A DNA stretch of 64,000 bases from UBA4923 sp964606165 (lineage in GTDB: Bacteria; Bacillota; Clostridia; Saccharofermentanales; DTU023): positions 1-64,000 of the forward strand of contig CAZSFQ010000009.1 of assembly GCA_964606165.1 (NCBI GenBank), written 5' to 3'. Below are positions 33,323-42,339 of the stretch, in pieces. How positions within the stretch are numbered: the first letter of the stretch is position 1; the number at the start of each line of letters is the position of its first letter. Below the pieces are notes generated by a model, which saw only the letters and a program-made list of their open reading frames with translations, did no database searches and was not told where the DNA came from. The position numbers and the translations under genes were made by a program.

Positions 33323-33332
33323 TTGTGCACAA
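33323..33332. promoter_or_regulatory. 10-bp perfect palindrome in the divergent intergenic region
   Basis: TTGTGCACAA is its own reverse complement. It lies 85 bp before the Crp/Fnr-like gene start and could be an operator for that regulator. Confidence 0.3.
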
Positions 33333-33416
33333 AAAAGGGACCTTTGCGGGACAAGAGACCGCTTATTTGTTATTCTATGCTGGAGTGAAAAGACCCAGGC
33401 GGAAAATGGAGGACCT

Positions 33417-34154
33417 ATGAAAAAGACATGTGAAGTCATGGCGTCGACGCCATTGTTTGCCGGTTTGGATCATGAGCTTTATCTTGAGTACTGCCGGGAC
33501 ACGCACATCCACCTCCACGCCAAGGGCCAGCTTGTCATCATGGAAGGAGCGACCTGCCAGGGTGTCGGCGTAATCATCGAAGGCCAGGCGGCGCGGCAGA
33601 AATTCACTCCGACGGGAGAATACACGACACTTAACCTGCTGGGGCCGGGAACCGTCTTTGGCGCGGATCTTATTTTCTCTTCTTACAAACACTACCCATA
33701 CTCCCTGGAGGCCTTGACCCTGGTCAAGACCATACACATATCGCGGGAAGACCTGCTGGGATTGATCGCCAAGAGTTCACAGCTCTTGCTGAATTACATG
33801 GCTTTTTTGTCCGACCGCGGCCGCGAGCAGGATCAAAGAATCCATTTGCTGTCGCAGAAAACACTCCGGCTGAAAATTGCCGGTTACCTCTTGTCTTTGC
33901 TGGAAGAACAGCTTGAATATGAGGGCAAAACCTTGCGCGAAGCGATTGAGGTCCCGACGACGTCGGCTGTCATCCTGCCTGTCTCGAAAGAGGTGGTGGC
34001 CCGGCTGCTCGCCATGCCGAGACCTTCATTTTCCAGGGAGCTCATCAGCATGGAAAAAGACGGCTTGATCCGGGTCAGCGGGCGAAATATCTGGCTTATG
34101 GATCTCCACGGCCTGGCTTGCGGTTTATACGAAGACTGTGATATCGATTTATAA
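33417..34154 (+). CDS. Crp/Fnr-family transcriptional regulator, 245 aa
   Basis: The N-terminal cyclic-nucleotide-binding-like jelly roll is recognisable (LHAKGQLVIMEGATCQGVGVIIEG, then LNLLGPGTVFGADLIFSS), followed by a dimer helix and a winged HTH with LPVSKEVVARLLAMPRPSFSRELISMEKDGLI. No four-Cys iron-sulfur set is obvious, so the signal is probably not Fnr-like oxygen sensing through a cluster. GGAGG lies 4 nt before the ATG at 33417. The gene precedes fhs but with a separate spacing of 79 bp. Confidence 0.9.
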   Translation: MKKTCEVMASTPLFAGLDHELYLEYCRDTHIHLHAKGQLVIMEGATCQGVGVIIEGQAARQKFTPTGEYTTLNLLGPGTVFGADLIFSSYKHYPYSLEALTLVKTIHISREDLLGLIAKSSQLLLNYMAFLSDRGREQDQRIHLLSQKTLRLKIAGYLLSLLEEQLEYEGKTLREAIEVPTTSAVILPVSKEVVARLLAMPRPSFSRELISMEKDGLIRVSGRNIWLMDLHGLACGLYEDCDIDL

Positions 34155-34233
34155 GTAAATTAGGATAAGACGGCAAATTCGCCAGCATCGGATAAGAACA
34201 ATTGTCATAAGGACCGATAAAGGAGAGGAAAAC

Positions 34234-35913
34234 ATGGGTTATAAGTCAGACATCGAAATCGCGCAAGAGGCAAATATTCTGCCCATCGACGAGATCGCCA
34301 AACGAGCCGGCATTCCGGAACAATACCTTGAGCATTACGGGAAATACAAAGCAAAGGTATCGCTCGACGCGCTCAAGGATCACGCTGATAAAAAAGGCAA
34401 GCTGATCCTGGTGACCGCTATTACGCCGACCCCCGCAGGTGAGGGCAAGACGACAACGACCATCGGTCTGGGTGACGCGCTGACCCTCCTGGGCAAGAAA
34501 TGCACCCTGGCACTGCGTGAGCCCTCCATGGGTCCCGTCTTTGGGATCAAAGGGGGAGCTGCCGGTGGGGGCTACGCCCAGGTCATCCCCATGGAAGATA
34601 TAAATCTTCACTTTACCGGTGATATGCACGCAATCGGGGCTGCCAACAATTTATTGGCGGCCATGGTAGACAACCACATTCAGCAGGGCAACGGGCTGGG
34701 AATCGACCCCAAGCAGATTACATGGAAGCGCGCGGTCGACATGAACGACCGGCAATTGCGTTTTGTGGTTGACGGTCTTGGCGGCCGGCTGAACGGGGTG
34801 CCGCGGGAGGATGGTTTTGAGATCACGGTCGCCTCGGAAATCATGGCGGTTTTCTGCCTGTCGACTTCACTGACCAACTTGAAAGAACGCCTGGGCAGGA
34901 TCGTCATCGGTTATTCCTATGACGGAAAACCCGTCACGGCGGAAGACCTCAAGGCACACGGCGCCATGGCCGCTCTTTTGAGAGACGCCCTGGCACCCAA
35001 CCTGGTTCAAACGCTCGAGGGGACCCCCGCCTATGTGCACGGCGGCCCCTTTGCCAATATCGCGCACGGATGCAACAGCGTGCTGGCGACGACCATGGGT
35101 TTGACCCATGCTGATTACCTGATCACGGAAGCAGGCTTCGGCGCTGATCTGGGCGCCGAAAAGTTCATCGATATCAAGTGCAGAATGTCAGGGCTGGACC
35201 CGGCCGCCATCGTTCTGGTGGCGACCGTCAGAGCGCTCAAAATGCACGGTGGTGTCGCCAAGTGTGACCTGAAGGAAGAAAATCTCGAAGCCTTGCGGGA
35301 GGGGATGGAAAACCTGACCCAGCACGTTCGGAATGTCGCGGATGTTTTCCTTCGCCCTGTTGTCGTTGCCATTAATGCCTTCCCTGATGATACGAAAGCA
35401 GAGCTTGAGCTTGTCCGGCAGGAATGCGAGAAGCACGGCGTCAACGTTGCCTTGTCCGAGGTGTGGGCCAAGGGCGGCCAGGGCGGTATCGAGCTGGCCG
35501 AGGAAGTCATCCGGCTGTGCGACCTGCCGGTCAAGGAACCGCTCGGCTTTGTCTACAGCGAGGATTCGACGATCAAAGAAAAGATTGAGGCAATCGCCAA
35601 ACGCGTCTATCGGGCGGACGGTGTCGATTTCGTCGGCCCTGCCGTAAAACAATTGAAGCAGCTGGAAGAAAACGGTTTTGGCAAGCTGCCGGTTTGTATC
35701 GCGAAAACGCAATACTCCTTCTCGGACAACCCCGCCCTGATCGGGGTTCCAAAAAACTTCCGGGTGACTGTTCGTAACCTTAAGGCTTCAGCCGGCGCCG
35801 GCTTCATTGTGGCGCTGACGGGAGAAGTGATGACCATGCCCGGGCTGCCCAAGCAACCTTCCGCCGAGAAGATCGACGTCGACGAAAACGGACGTATTTC
35901 CGGCTTGTTCTGA
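34234..35913 (+). CDS. fhs: Formate--tetrahydrofolate ligase, 559 aa
   Basis: The enzyme makes 10-formyl-THF from formate, ATP and THF, feeding one-carbon and, in acetogens, the Wood-Ljungdahl methyl branch. The nucleotide-binding PTPAGEGKTTTT (65 onward), the LREPSMGPVFGIKGGAAGGGYAQV block and FNIAHG-like FANIAHGCNS are all intact. Length is typical. AAAGGAGAGG precedes the ATG. No other folate genes adjoin it here. Confidence 0.97.
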   Translation: MGYKSDIEIAQEANILPIDEIAKRAGIPEQYLEHYGKYKAKVSLDALKDHADKKGKLILVTAITPTPAGEGKTTTTIGLGDALTLLGKKCTLALREPSMGPVFGIKGGAAGGGYAQVIPMEDINLHFTGDMHAIGAANNLLAAMVDNHIQQGNGLGIDPKQITWKRAVDMNDRQLRFVVDGLGGRLNGVPREDGFEITVASEIMAVFCLSTSLTNLKERLGRIVIGYSYDGKPVTAEDLKAHGAMAALLRDALAPNLVQTLEGTPAYVHGGPFANIAHGCNSVLATTMGLTHADYLITEAGFGADLGAEKFIDIKCRMSGLDPAAIVLVATVRALKMHGGVAKCDLKEENLEALREGMENLTQHVRNVADVFLRPVVVAINAFPDDTKAELELVRQECEKHGVNVALSEVWAKGGQGGIELAEEVIRLCDLPVKEPLGFVYSEDSTIKEKIEAIAKRVYRADGVDFVGPAVKQLKQLEENGFGKLPVCIAKTQYSFSDNPALIGVPKNFRVTVRNLKASAGAGFIVALTGEVMTMPGLPKQPSAEKIDVDENGRISGLF

Positions 35914-35960
35914 TCGGGAATCAGATCGAACACGCGGGAATGTCATACGGGAAAAAAGTA

Positions 35961-36029
35961 TATAATGATCCGGTCGGGTCCACTAAATGTCAGTTGGATC
36001 CGGCTGGGTCTTAGTGCGCAGTTGGAGGC
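35961..36029 (+). promoter_or_regulatory. TATAAT box followed by an imperfect 30-bp direct repeat
   Basis: TATAAT at 35961-35966 has no clear -35. Directly after it CGGTCGGGTC...CAGTTGGA (35971-35998) is repeated as CGGCTGGGTC...CAGTTGGA (36001-36027). In addition CACTAA (35981-35986) and TTAGTG (36011-36016) form an inverted pair. The layout suggests an operator for the regulator gene that follows. Confidence 0.45.
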
Positions 36030-36058
36030 GCTTTTTACACGAAAGCGAGGAGTGGATC

Positions 36059-37162
36059 ATGAAAGAAATCCAGCAGGCCTTGAATGATATGGCCCCGAAC
36101 CTGGGGCGTCTGGTCGGCTTTGCCGACGGACAGGGGGAAGTGTTGGCCGCTTCCGACGAACAATTTGTCGGCGGACAGGACCCTGGTGTTCGTGCTGTTT
36201 TAGCCTCGGGTGACACACAGGTCACCGCAGGGGATCGGACCTACCGCGTGATCAAGCGGCCTGACGATACTTATCTGATAAGTTTTTCAGATGGCACAGA
36301 CAATATCGCCAAGGGATACGCCGAACTCCTTTCACGCTGGATTGGCGCTGAGCAGTGCAAGCGTGATGATCATGCCGTGCGCGAGCATGAACTCAAGCAA
36401 GTCTTCTTGAAGAATGTCCTCTTCGAAAATGAATTGCCGGGAGATATACCGCTCAAGGCCCGCGAATACCGGATCCGTTACAATGCGCGGCGGATTGTTC
36501 TGCTTGTTCGTTTCAAGCCGGAGGAGTTCAAGGCCTGCCTTGAGGCCCTGACTGAGTTGACAAGCGGTCGCGGTGAAGATTTCGTCCTGCCCATCGACGA
36601 GCAGAATATTGTCCTTATGACAGAGGCGACCGAAGAAAACCTGGAAGGTCTTGACAGCTTTTTGCACACTTTGACTGACAGGCTGTCCGAAAGAGCCATG
36701 GCTGATGTTGCGGTTGGGGTAGGCATGCTGGCCCCCACGCTGACGGATACGGCCAAAGCCTACCAGCAGGCGTCGATCGCCCTGATCGTGGGCCGGATCT
36801 TTCAGGACACGGAATCGCCCATCATGCGTTACGAAAAGCTGGGTCTTGGCAGGCTTATTTATCAGCTGCCCATCACACTTTGCGAGCTTTTCCTAAGAGA
36901 GGTCTTTGAGCCGGGTACCTATGAGGCGCTCGATCCGGTGACCATGGAAACCATCAACAAGTTTTTTGAAAACAATCTCAACGGAAGCGAAACATCAAGG
37001 CAGCTCTTTGTTCACCGTAATACGCTGGTTTACCGTCTGGACAAGGTTGCCAAGATCACAGGTCTTGATCTGCGGAACTTTGAGGACGCGGTGCTGTTCA
37101 AGCTGGCCGATATGGTGCGCGATTATCTGGCCTATGTGGAAGAGCAAAAGGCAAGCAGATAA
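36059..37162 (+). CDS. PucR/CdaR-type transcriptional regulator, 367 aa
   Basis: The C-terminal domain ends in the PucR-type HTH: SRQLFVHRNTLVYRLDKVAKITGLDLRNF, then DAVLFKLADMVRDYL. The N-terminal 120 residues look like a ligand-sensing domain, and the middle has the GGDEF-like degenerate fold common in CdaR proteins. Family members respond to sugar acids or nitrogen compounds. CGAGGAG lies upstream of the ATG at 36059; a longer in-frame start at 35987 lacks it. It lies 18 bp before ftsE, so the two could be co-transcribed. Confidence 0.88.
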   Translation: MKEIQQALNDMAPNLGRLVGFADGQGEVLAASDEQFVGGQDPGVRAVLASGDTQVTAGDRTYRVIKRPDDTYLISFSDGTDNIAKGYAELLSRWIGAEQCKRDDHAVREHELKQVFLKNVLFENELPGDIPLKAREYRIRYNARRIVLLVRFKPEEFKACLEALTELTSGRGEDFVLPIDEQNIVLMTEATEENLEGLDSFLHTLTDRLSERAMADVAVGVGMLAPTLTDTAKAYQQASIALIVGRIFQDTESPIMRYEKLGLGRLIYQLPITLCELFLREVFEPGTYEALDPVTMETINKFFENNLNGSETSRQLFVHRNTLVYRLDKVAKITGLDLRNFEDAVLFKLADMVRDYLAYVEEQKASR

Positions 37163-37180
37163 ATACCCGGCGGAGAGATA

Positions 37181-38326
37181 ATGGCTTATATAGAATTTGA
37201 AAATGTCAGCAAAACATACCCGAACGGAACGCTGGCACTTCATGACCTTTCCTTCTCTATCAATGAGGGAGAGTTTGTCTTCCTGATCGGTGAAAGCGGC
37301 GCTGGGAAATCGACCGTCTTTCGTCTTCTGACCCGGGAGGAGGATCCTTCATCCGGAAGGATTATTGTGGACGGCTACGACATCGGAAAGCTTAGTGAAC
37401 GCCGGATTCCGTACTTGCGTCGCGGGATCGGAATGATTTTCCAGGATTTCCGGCTGATCGATACATTGACAGTCGGTGAGAATGTGTCCCTGGCCATGGA
37501 GATCATCGGGGAGTCGCCGCGAAAGATACGTCAGCGCGTTCCGCTCGTCTTATCGGTTGTTGGCCTGCGCCGCAAGATCGACAACTACCCCACCGAGCTG
37601 TCGGGCGGTGAGCAGCAGCGCGTTTGCATCGCCCGGGCCTTGATCAACAAGCCGCGCCTGATTATTGCCGATGAGCCGACCGGGGATCTTGATCCTGTGA
37701 ACGGGGAGACGGTGATGGCCCTGCTGGACAGGATCAACAGGGAAAACGGCACAACAATCATTACCTGCACCCATGACCGCGAAATTGTTGACCGCATGAA
37801 CCGCCGTGTGATCGAGGTATGTGACGGTGTGCTGGCCCGTGATGATTCGCGAGGGCACTACGTGCTGGAAAGTGAGCGTAAGAACGGTCTGGTCTACGCT
37901 GAGACCTGCGCCAAGCAGCAGGAACTTGAGGCAGAAGAAATCCGGCGCGAAATCGAGGAGGGCGGAGACGCGCTTCGCAGACTTCGCGAAGAGAATGGCT
38001 CCCTGCCGGATACCCGGGTTGCCAGGGAGCGCGTGAAGAAAATGCGGGAATCGGTTCGTGGTGACGACTTTTATGACCGCATGGACAAGAGCGCGTCCAT
38101 GAGGAGAAACAGACCCCCCGCCCGACAACGCGGCAGGGAGCTGCGGGAACATTTCGAGGAAAGCCAAAAAGATCCGGATTCGCCCGCTGCGCCGCCCCCG
38201 GCAGTACTGCAGACGCCGGCAGCCGATACCGACAAAGAACGTCTGTCCCGTACGGGGAGGATTCCTGTCATCAAACTGAAAGGTGAAGGCAAGGATGAGG
38301 GGAAAAAGGGGAGTGATGAAGCGTGA
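37181..38326 (+). CDS. ftsE: Cell-division ATP-binding protein FtsE with an added C-terminal tail, 381 aa
   Basis: Residues 1-228 are a normal FtsE ATPase: Walker A GESGAGKST (37-45), signature LSGGEQQRVCIARAL, and Walker B LIIADEPTGDLDP. Together with FtsX it activates a wall hydrolase at the septum. The remaining 150 residues are highly charged, first Glu/Arg-rich with a coiled-coil look, then Pro-rich (APPPAVLQTP) and Lys/Glu-rich at the end. Typical FtsE is about 228 residues, so this tail is unusual. GGAGAG precedes the ATG. The stop overlaps the GTG start of ftsX. Confidence 0.95.
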   Translation: MAYIEFENVSKTYPNGTLALHDLSFSINEGEFVFLIGESGAGKSTVFRLLTREEDPSSGRIIVDGYDIGKLSERRIPYLRRGIGMIFQDFRLIDTLTVGENVSLAMEIIGESPRKIRQRVPLVLSVVGLRRKIDNYPTELSGGEQQRVCIARALINKPRLIIADEPTGDLDPVNGETVMALLDRINRENGTTIITCTHDREIVDRMNRRVIEVCDGVLARDDSRGHYVLESERKNGLVYAETCAKQQELEAEEIRREIEEGGDALRRLREENGSLPDTRVARERVKKMRESVRGDDFYDRMDKSASMRRNRPPARQRGRELREHFEESQKDPDSPAAPPPAVLQTPAADTDKERLSRTGRIPVIKLKGEGKDEGKKGSDEA

Positions 38327-39222
38327 AAAAGAATGAATGGCGTTATGCCTTCAAGTCCGGTTTCCAGGGATTAAGACGGCATACTCTCCTCTCCATCGCC
38401 TCCATCACCACACTGGCTCTGATGCTCTTTTTGATGAGCATCTTTTCCGCCCTGTCCATGAACGCCAACCATTTATCTATGGTGGCCTCCCAGCAGCCGC
38501 CGATCGAGATCACCATGCAGGTCAGCGCCACCAATGAGGAGATCGTCAATCTGGCGGAGTTCTTGCAAAGCCATGAATTCGTCGAAGATATCCAGGTCAA
38601 TACGCCGGAGGATAACTTTGAGCAATTCAAGCAGGATATGGGCAAAGAGGAACTGTGGAAAGATTTTGATTACCATCTTTACATTCCTTACACTTTCAGC
38701 ATCCGGCTGACCGAGCCTTCCTACGGGAAAACATTCGGCGACGAAGTGAGGGGCTTTCCCGGTGTTAAAGAAGTTTTGATGGAATCGGAACTGATGACCA
38801 TGCTGGACAGTGTCAAGGGATGGACCAGGCGTGTCGGTGTGATCATGTTCGTCATTCTGGCTGTCACCGCCTCGGTGGTTATGGCCAATACCGTCAGGAT
38901 CGCTGCTTTGTCAAGAAGCCGTGAGATCCATATCATGAAATACGTGGGCTCGACAAAAGCTTTCATCCGGACCCCTTTTATTATTGAGGGTGTTGTGATC
39001 GGATTGACAGGTGCTCTGGTCGCCAGTGTCGCCGCGATCCTGATCTACGGCCGCATTGTAACCCGGCTCAATCCGGCCGGCGCTGTCTTCGACGATTCGC
39101 AGTTCATGCTCCTGCCAGCCAACAAAATGGCGGCGAGCATTCTTCTGGTCAACCTGGTGACGGGGATCGCGCTCACCATGATTGTCAGCGCCATTTCGGT
39201 CAGAAAGTATGCCAAGGTATAA
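38323..39222 (+). CDS. ftsX: Cell-division permease-like protein FtsX, 299 aa
   Basis: The topology is FtsX-like: one N-terminal helix (LLSIASITTLALMLFLMSIFSAL), an extracellular loop of about 120 residues, then three helices. SREIHIMKYVGSTKAFIRTPF is the conserved coupling loop. The GTG start overlaps the ftsE stop, so translation is coupled. The next gene encodes a LytM-type hydrolase, the kind of enzyme that FtsEX activates. Confidence 0.95.
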   Translation: MKKNEWRYAFKSGFQGLRRHTLLSIASITTLALMLFLMSIFSALSMNANHLSMVASQQPPIEITMQVSATNEEIVNLAEFLQSHEFVEDIQVNTPEDNFEQFKQDMGKEELWKDFDYHLYIPYTFSIRLTEPSYGKTFGDEVRGFPGVKEVLMESELMTMLDSVKGWTRRVGVIMFVILAVTASVVMANTVRIAALSRSREIHIMKYVGSTKAFIRTPFIIEGVVIGLTGALVASVAAILIYGRIVTRLNPAGAVFDDSQFMLLPANKMAASILLVNLVTGIALTMIVSAISVRKYAKV

Positions 39223-39336
39223 GATTTCATACATGTTAAGGTTCCGTGACGAAAATATACCTGGACTTTCCTCGAAATATCTTGTGATAAAATGATAAGG
39301 ATCCTTGTAACGGCGAGGAGGTTTAGAGGAGCGCGC

Positions 39337-40515
39337 ATGCAGTACCATTGTCTTTCCAGCCGACGGACCTTTCGTATTCTGGCGGCCTTGCTGGCCGTTT
39401 TATCCATACTGTCCTTCTTCCCCTTGACGCCTTCCGCAGTCTATGCTGCTTCCAGCAGCCAGGATAAATTGAAGGACATCCAAAAGCAGCTCGAGAACGT
39501 CCGGTCGAACCGCAAGCAGCTGGCGGGCCAAAAGGATAAGCTGTCGGGAGATCTTGCTTATCTGGAAAAACGCAGTCAGGAGCAGCGTGCCTTGTATGAC
39601 GCCGCTCTTGAACAAAAGGAAGCCGCGCTCATGGTACTTGAAATGAATCAGGCGGCATCCATCCAGGCCCAGCAAGACTACGAAAACAAGATAGAAGAAT
39701 ACGAGAAGCGCGTTGCGCAGATGTACGCTTGGAATCGGCAATCCATGATCAGCATGTTGCTCACATCCGACAGTCTGCAGGGTTTCTTTACGACACTCCG
39801 TTTCATGAAACTGGTTACCGAGGCCGACGAGCAGGCGCTGCTGGAGCTTGAGGAAGCGTCGGTGCTCGCGGAGCAGCTGGCTGGCGATGCCGAACTTCAG
39901 TATGAGGAAATGACGGAGCTGGTCAGGGAAGCTGACCAGGCCATGAACGCCATCAGGCAGCAGGAGTCCATGACCAGGGAAGAGCTGAACAAGGTGTCCA
40001 GCTCACTCGAGATATCACGCCAGAAAGAAGCGCAGTTGAACCGTGACGAGCAGGCAGCCAAGGAGGCGGCTTCAAAGCCGGCGGCACCTGCTACCCAGAC
40101 AGTCGCCGCCCATGTCGGTACAGCCGGCTTTATCTGGCCCATACCCGGGCAGCACAATATTTCTTCCCATTTCGGCTACCGGGCCAAATACGGCCGCTTC
40201 CACTACGGAACTGATGTGATGGCGCCGCGGGGAACCAAAATTGTTGCCATGGCAAACGGCGTGGTAACCTTCGCCAGCTCAGGTTGGAATGACGGTTACG
40301 GGACCGTAGTCATGATCGACCACGGCAACGGCTACCAAACGCGTTATGCTCACCTGAGCGGAATTAACTGCAGGATTGGCCAGACGGTAAGCGCTGGCCA
40401 GGTCATCGGCTATTCGGGCAACACCGGCAATTCGAGCGGCCCCCACCTGCATTTTGAAATCCGCATGAATGGTACGCCGCACAATCCCATGAACTACTTC
40501 AAGCGTTCCGGATAG
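39337..40515 (+). CDS. Murein hydrolase activator-like M23 (LytM) endopeptidase, 392 aa
   Basis: A signal peptide (about residues 1-38, ending YAA/SS) is followed by a coiled-coil region of some 210 residues (KDIQKQLENVRSNRKQL onward), a Pro/Ala linker and a C-terminal LytM domain. Zinc-ligand motifs are intact: FHYGTDVMAP and GPHLHFEIR, so it should be a working peptidase, not a degenerate activator of the EnvC type. The layout matches CwlO/PcsB-like partners of FtsEX. AGGAG lies 5 nt before the ATG at 39337. A terminator follows. Confidence 0.9.
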   Translation: MQYHCLSSRRTFRILAALLAVLSILSFFPLTPSAVYAASSSQDKLKDIQKQLENVRSNRKQLAGQKDKLSGDLAYLEKRSQEQRALYDAALEQKEAALMVLEMNQAASIQAQQDYENKIEEYEKRVAQMYAWNRQSMISMLLTSDSLQGFFTTLRFMKLVTEADEQALLELEEASVLAEQLAGDAELQYEEMTELVREADQAMNAIRQQESMTREELNKVSSSLEISRQKEAQLNRDEQAAKEAASKPAAPATQTVAAHVGTAGFIWPIPGQHNISSHFGYRAKYGRFHYGTDVMAPRGTKIVAMANGVVTFASSGWNDGYGTVVMIDHGNGYQTRYAHLSGINCRIGQTVSAGQVIGYSGNTGNSSGPHLHFEIRMNGTPHNPMNYFKRSG

Positions 40516-40549
40516 AGAATCAAAACGAAATTTCGGAAGATTTCACAGG

Positions 40550-40573
40550 CTGCCGTGTTTCTCGGCAGTTTTT
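40550..40573 (+). terminator. Terminator after the LytM gene
   Basis: CTGCCG (40550-40555) and CGGCAG (40563-40568) pair around TGTTTCT and run into TTTTT, closing the ftsEX-endopeptidase unit. Confidence 0.8.
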
Positions 40574-40649
40574 AATGGTGTAGTATCATTGGAGCCGACG
40601 ATCTGATTCGTAATCAATGAGCCAAAACCAAATGGGCGTGGAGGGTAAG

Positions 40650-42044
40650 ATGGAAGACCACCGGGAAAAACAAGCCGATCAATACCTGCATAGCCAGATG
40701 TTTCCGGCACCGGAAGAAGAAAAGCCGAAAGAAGCAAAAGCGAAACGCAAAATATTCTGGCCGGTTTTCCTTGCCGTCCTGGTCACGGCCTCGATAACTT
40801 TCGTCTTGACTGCCGCTGCCGGTTACTTGTTCTACGGCGATGCCATCCGCGGTGCCCTGTTAGACGGCGGGCAGGGAACTCCCCTTCAGACAAGCCCGGC
40901 CGAACCGGATGTGAAAACGGACGGCCAAACACTGACATTCACAGATCAAGAAGGGCTTGAGGAGGCATTGGAGAAATTCTCCGCTGTGTATAACTTGCTT
41001 CAGGGCAACTATTACCAGGAGTTCAATGACGCCGAAATGATTGCCAAGATGACTCTTGGTCTGATCGATCAGATGGGCAGCCCCTATACTTTTTATCTGA
41101 CCCCTGAGTACCACGAGTCGGTCGAGGATTCGATGAAGGGCGAATATGTCGGGATCGGCGCCATCGTGATGCGGGACCGGGACGGATCCTATGTGGTCAA
41201 TGACATCATCCCCGACAGCCCGGCAGAAGGCGCGGGACTCTATGTAGGTGATATTTTCGTGTCGGTCGACGGCCTTCCCGCCTTAGAATTTGAAGACGTT
41301 GGCCAGCTGGCCGCCCACGTCCGCGGTGAAGAAGGAACCCAGGTCACCCTGGTCATTTACCGGCCTGTGGAAGACAGGGAGCGGACCCTTGTCATCACCA
41401 GACGGGGGATCACCAACGTGTCCGTCCGCTACCGCATGTTGGATCAAGAAGTCGGTTATGTTTATATGACGGAGTTTTCAGACCATGCAGCGGAGAATTT
41501 TGAAAACGCGGTCCTGGACCTGATGCAGCAGGGTGCCTCCCACCTGGTCATTGACCTGCGAAACAACGGGGGAGGCTACGCCCACGAATGCGTCAACATG
41601 CTTGATGTCCTCCTGCCGCCGGTAACCGTGGCTACGATCAAGGGACGCGATGATGGCGCCGCTTATGAGGATGAATGGAAGACGAGGACGGCAGCCCTCG
41701 TTCCCGAGGATATGAAATTCGTCATCCTGCTCAATAAATACTCGGCCAGCGCCAGCGAGCTCTTTGCCGGCGCCATGCGGGACCTGGGAAGAGCCGTTAT
41801 TGTGGGAGAGCAATCCTTCGGAAAAGGCGTCGGCACCATGATGTGGCAACTCGCGGATCATTCCGCGGTTCAGATCACAGGCTTTGAATATTTTCTGCCC
41901 AAGGGCGGGTCAGTCGAGGGGGTCGGCCTCGAACCTGATTATTTCGTTGAGCTGGCACCGGAAGTTGAAGTGAAGGCGCCCAACCAGCGCAGCCTGGAGG
42001 AGGATACCCAGCTGCAAAAGGCGCTTGAGCTGCTCAAGCCATAA
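40650..42044 (+). CDS. S41-family C-terminal processing protease (CtpA-like), 464 aa
   Basis: A cytoplasmic stretch of 33 residues leads to one membrane helix (about 34-61). Then come an N-terminal Ctp domain, a PDZ domain (YVVNDIIPDSPAEGAGLYVGD) and the tail protease fold with catalytic Ser in NKYSASASELF and Lys in FGKGVG. Such proteases trim envelope proteins. The start at 40650 has GGAGGG close upstream; an earlier in-frame start at 40617 lacks it. The gene lies between ftsEX and the S10 operon. Confidence 0.93.
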   Translation: MEDHREKQADQYLHSQMFPAPEEEKPKEAKAKRKIFWPVFLAVLVTASITFVLTAAAGYLFYGDAIRGALLDGGQGTPLQTSPAEPDVKTDGQTLTFTDQEGLEEALEKFSAVYNLLQGNYYQEFNDAEMIAKMTLGLIDQMGSPYTFYLTPEYHESVEDSMKGEYVGIGAIVMRDRDGSYVVNDIIPDSPAEGAGLYVGDIFVSVDGLPALEFEDVGQLAAHVRGEEGTQVTLVIYRPVEDRERTLVITRRGITNVSVRYRMLDQEVGYVYMTEFSDHAAENFENAVLDLMQQGASHLVIDLRNNGGGYAHECVNMLDVLLPPVTVATIKGRDDGAAYEDEWKTRTAALVPEDMKFVILLNKYSASASELFAGAMRDLGRAVIVGEQSFGKGVGTMMWQLADHSAVQITGFEYFLPKGGSVEGVGLEPDYFVELAPEVEVKAPNQRSLEEDTQLQKALELLKP

Positions 42045-42056
42045 GGAAGAAGGCGG

Positions 42057-42085
42057 TTGCATTCCCGCAATCCGTCATGTATACT
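42057..42085 (+). promoter_or_regulatory. Promoter of the ribosomal superoperon
   Basis: TTGCAT (42057-42062), a 17-nt spacer and TATACT (42080-42085) are close to the sigma-A consensus, about 255 nt before rpsJ. No other good promoter is seen up to rpsJ. Confidence 0.75.
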
Positions 42086-42091
42086 TCACCT

Positions 42092-42339
42092 TGCGCCTTT
42101 TTGCGCGCTTCAGGGTGCGTGAACAAAGCGGAGATGGTGGAGATTGCTGCCCGGAATACTGCGACCGGGAAGGGAACTTCACCTGAGAAGTCCGGCCTCG
42201 ATGCCGGGCGCGAAATCCACTGGCAGTAGGGCCCCAGCGTTTGTGGCAAGAGCCGTGCGTCTGGGCTTTCCATTGGCAGAAAGAGATACGCCCGAATCAA
42301 TAGTGATTTTGAAAGCAGATACCAGGAGGAACGAGAGGA
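42092..42339 (+). promoter_or_regulatory. Long structured leader before rpsJ
   Basis: About 250 nt without a gene, with several potential stems: CCCGG/CCGGG at 42150-42169, CCGGC/GCCGG at 42192-42207, and GCCCCAG (42231) with CTGGGC (42261). It ends in AGGAGGAACGAGAGGA before the ATG. Ribosomal operons are often controlled by binding of a ribosomal protein to such a leader; I cannot name a known class here. Confidence 0.5.
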
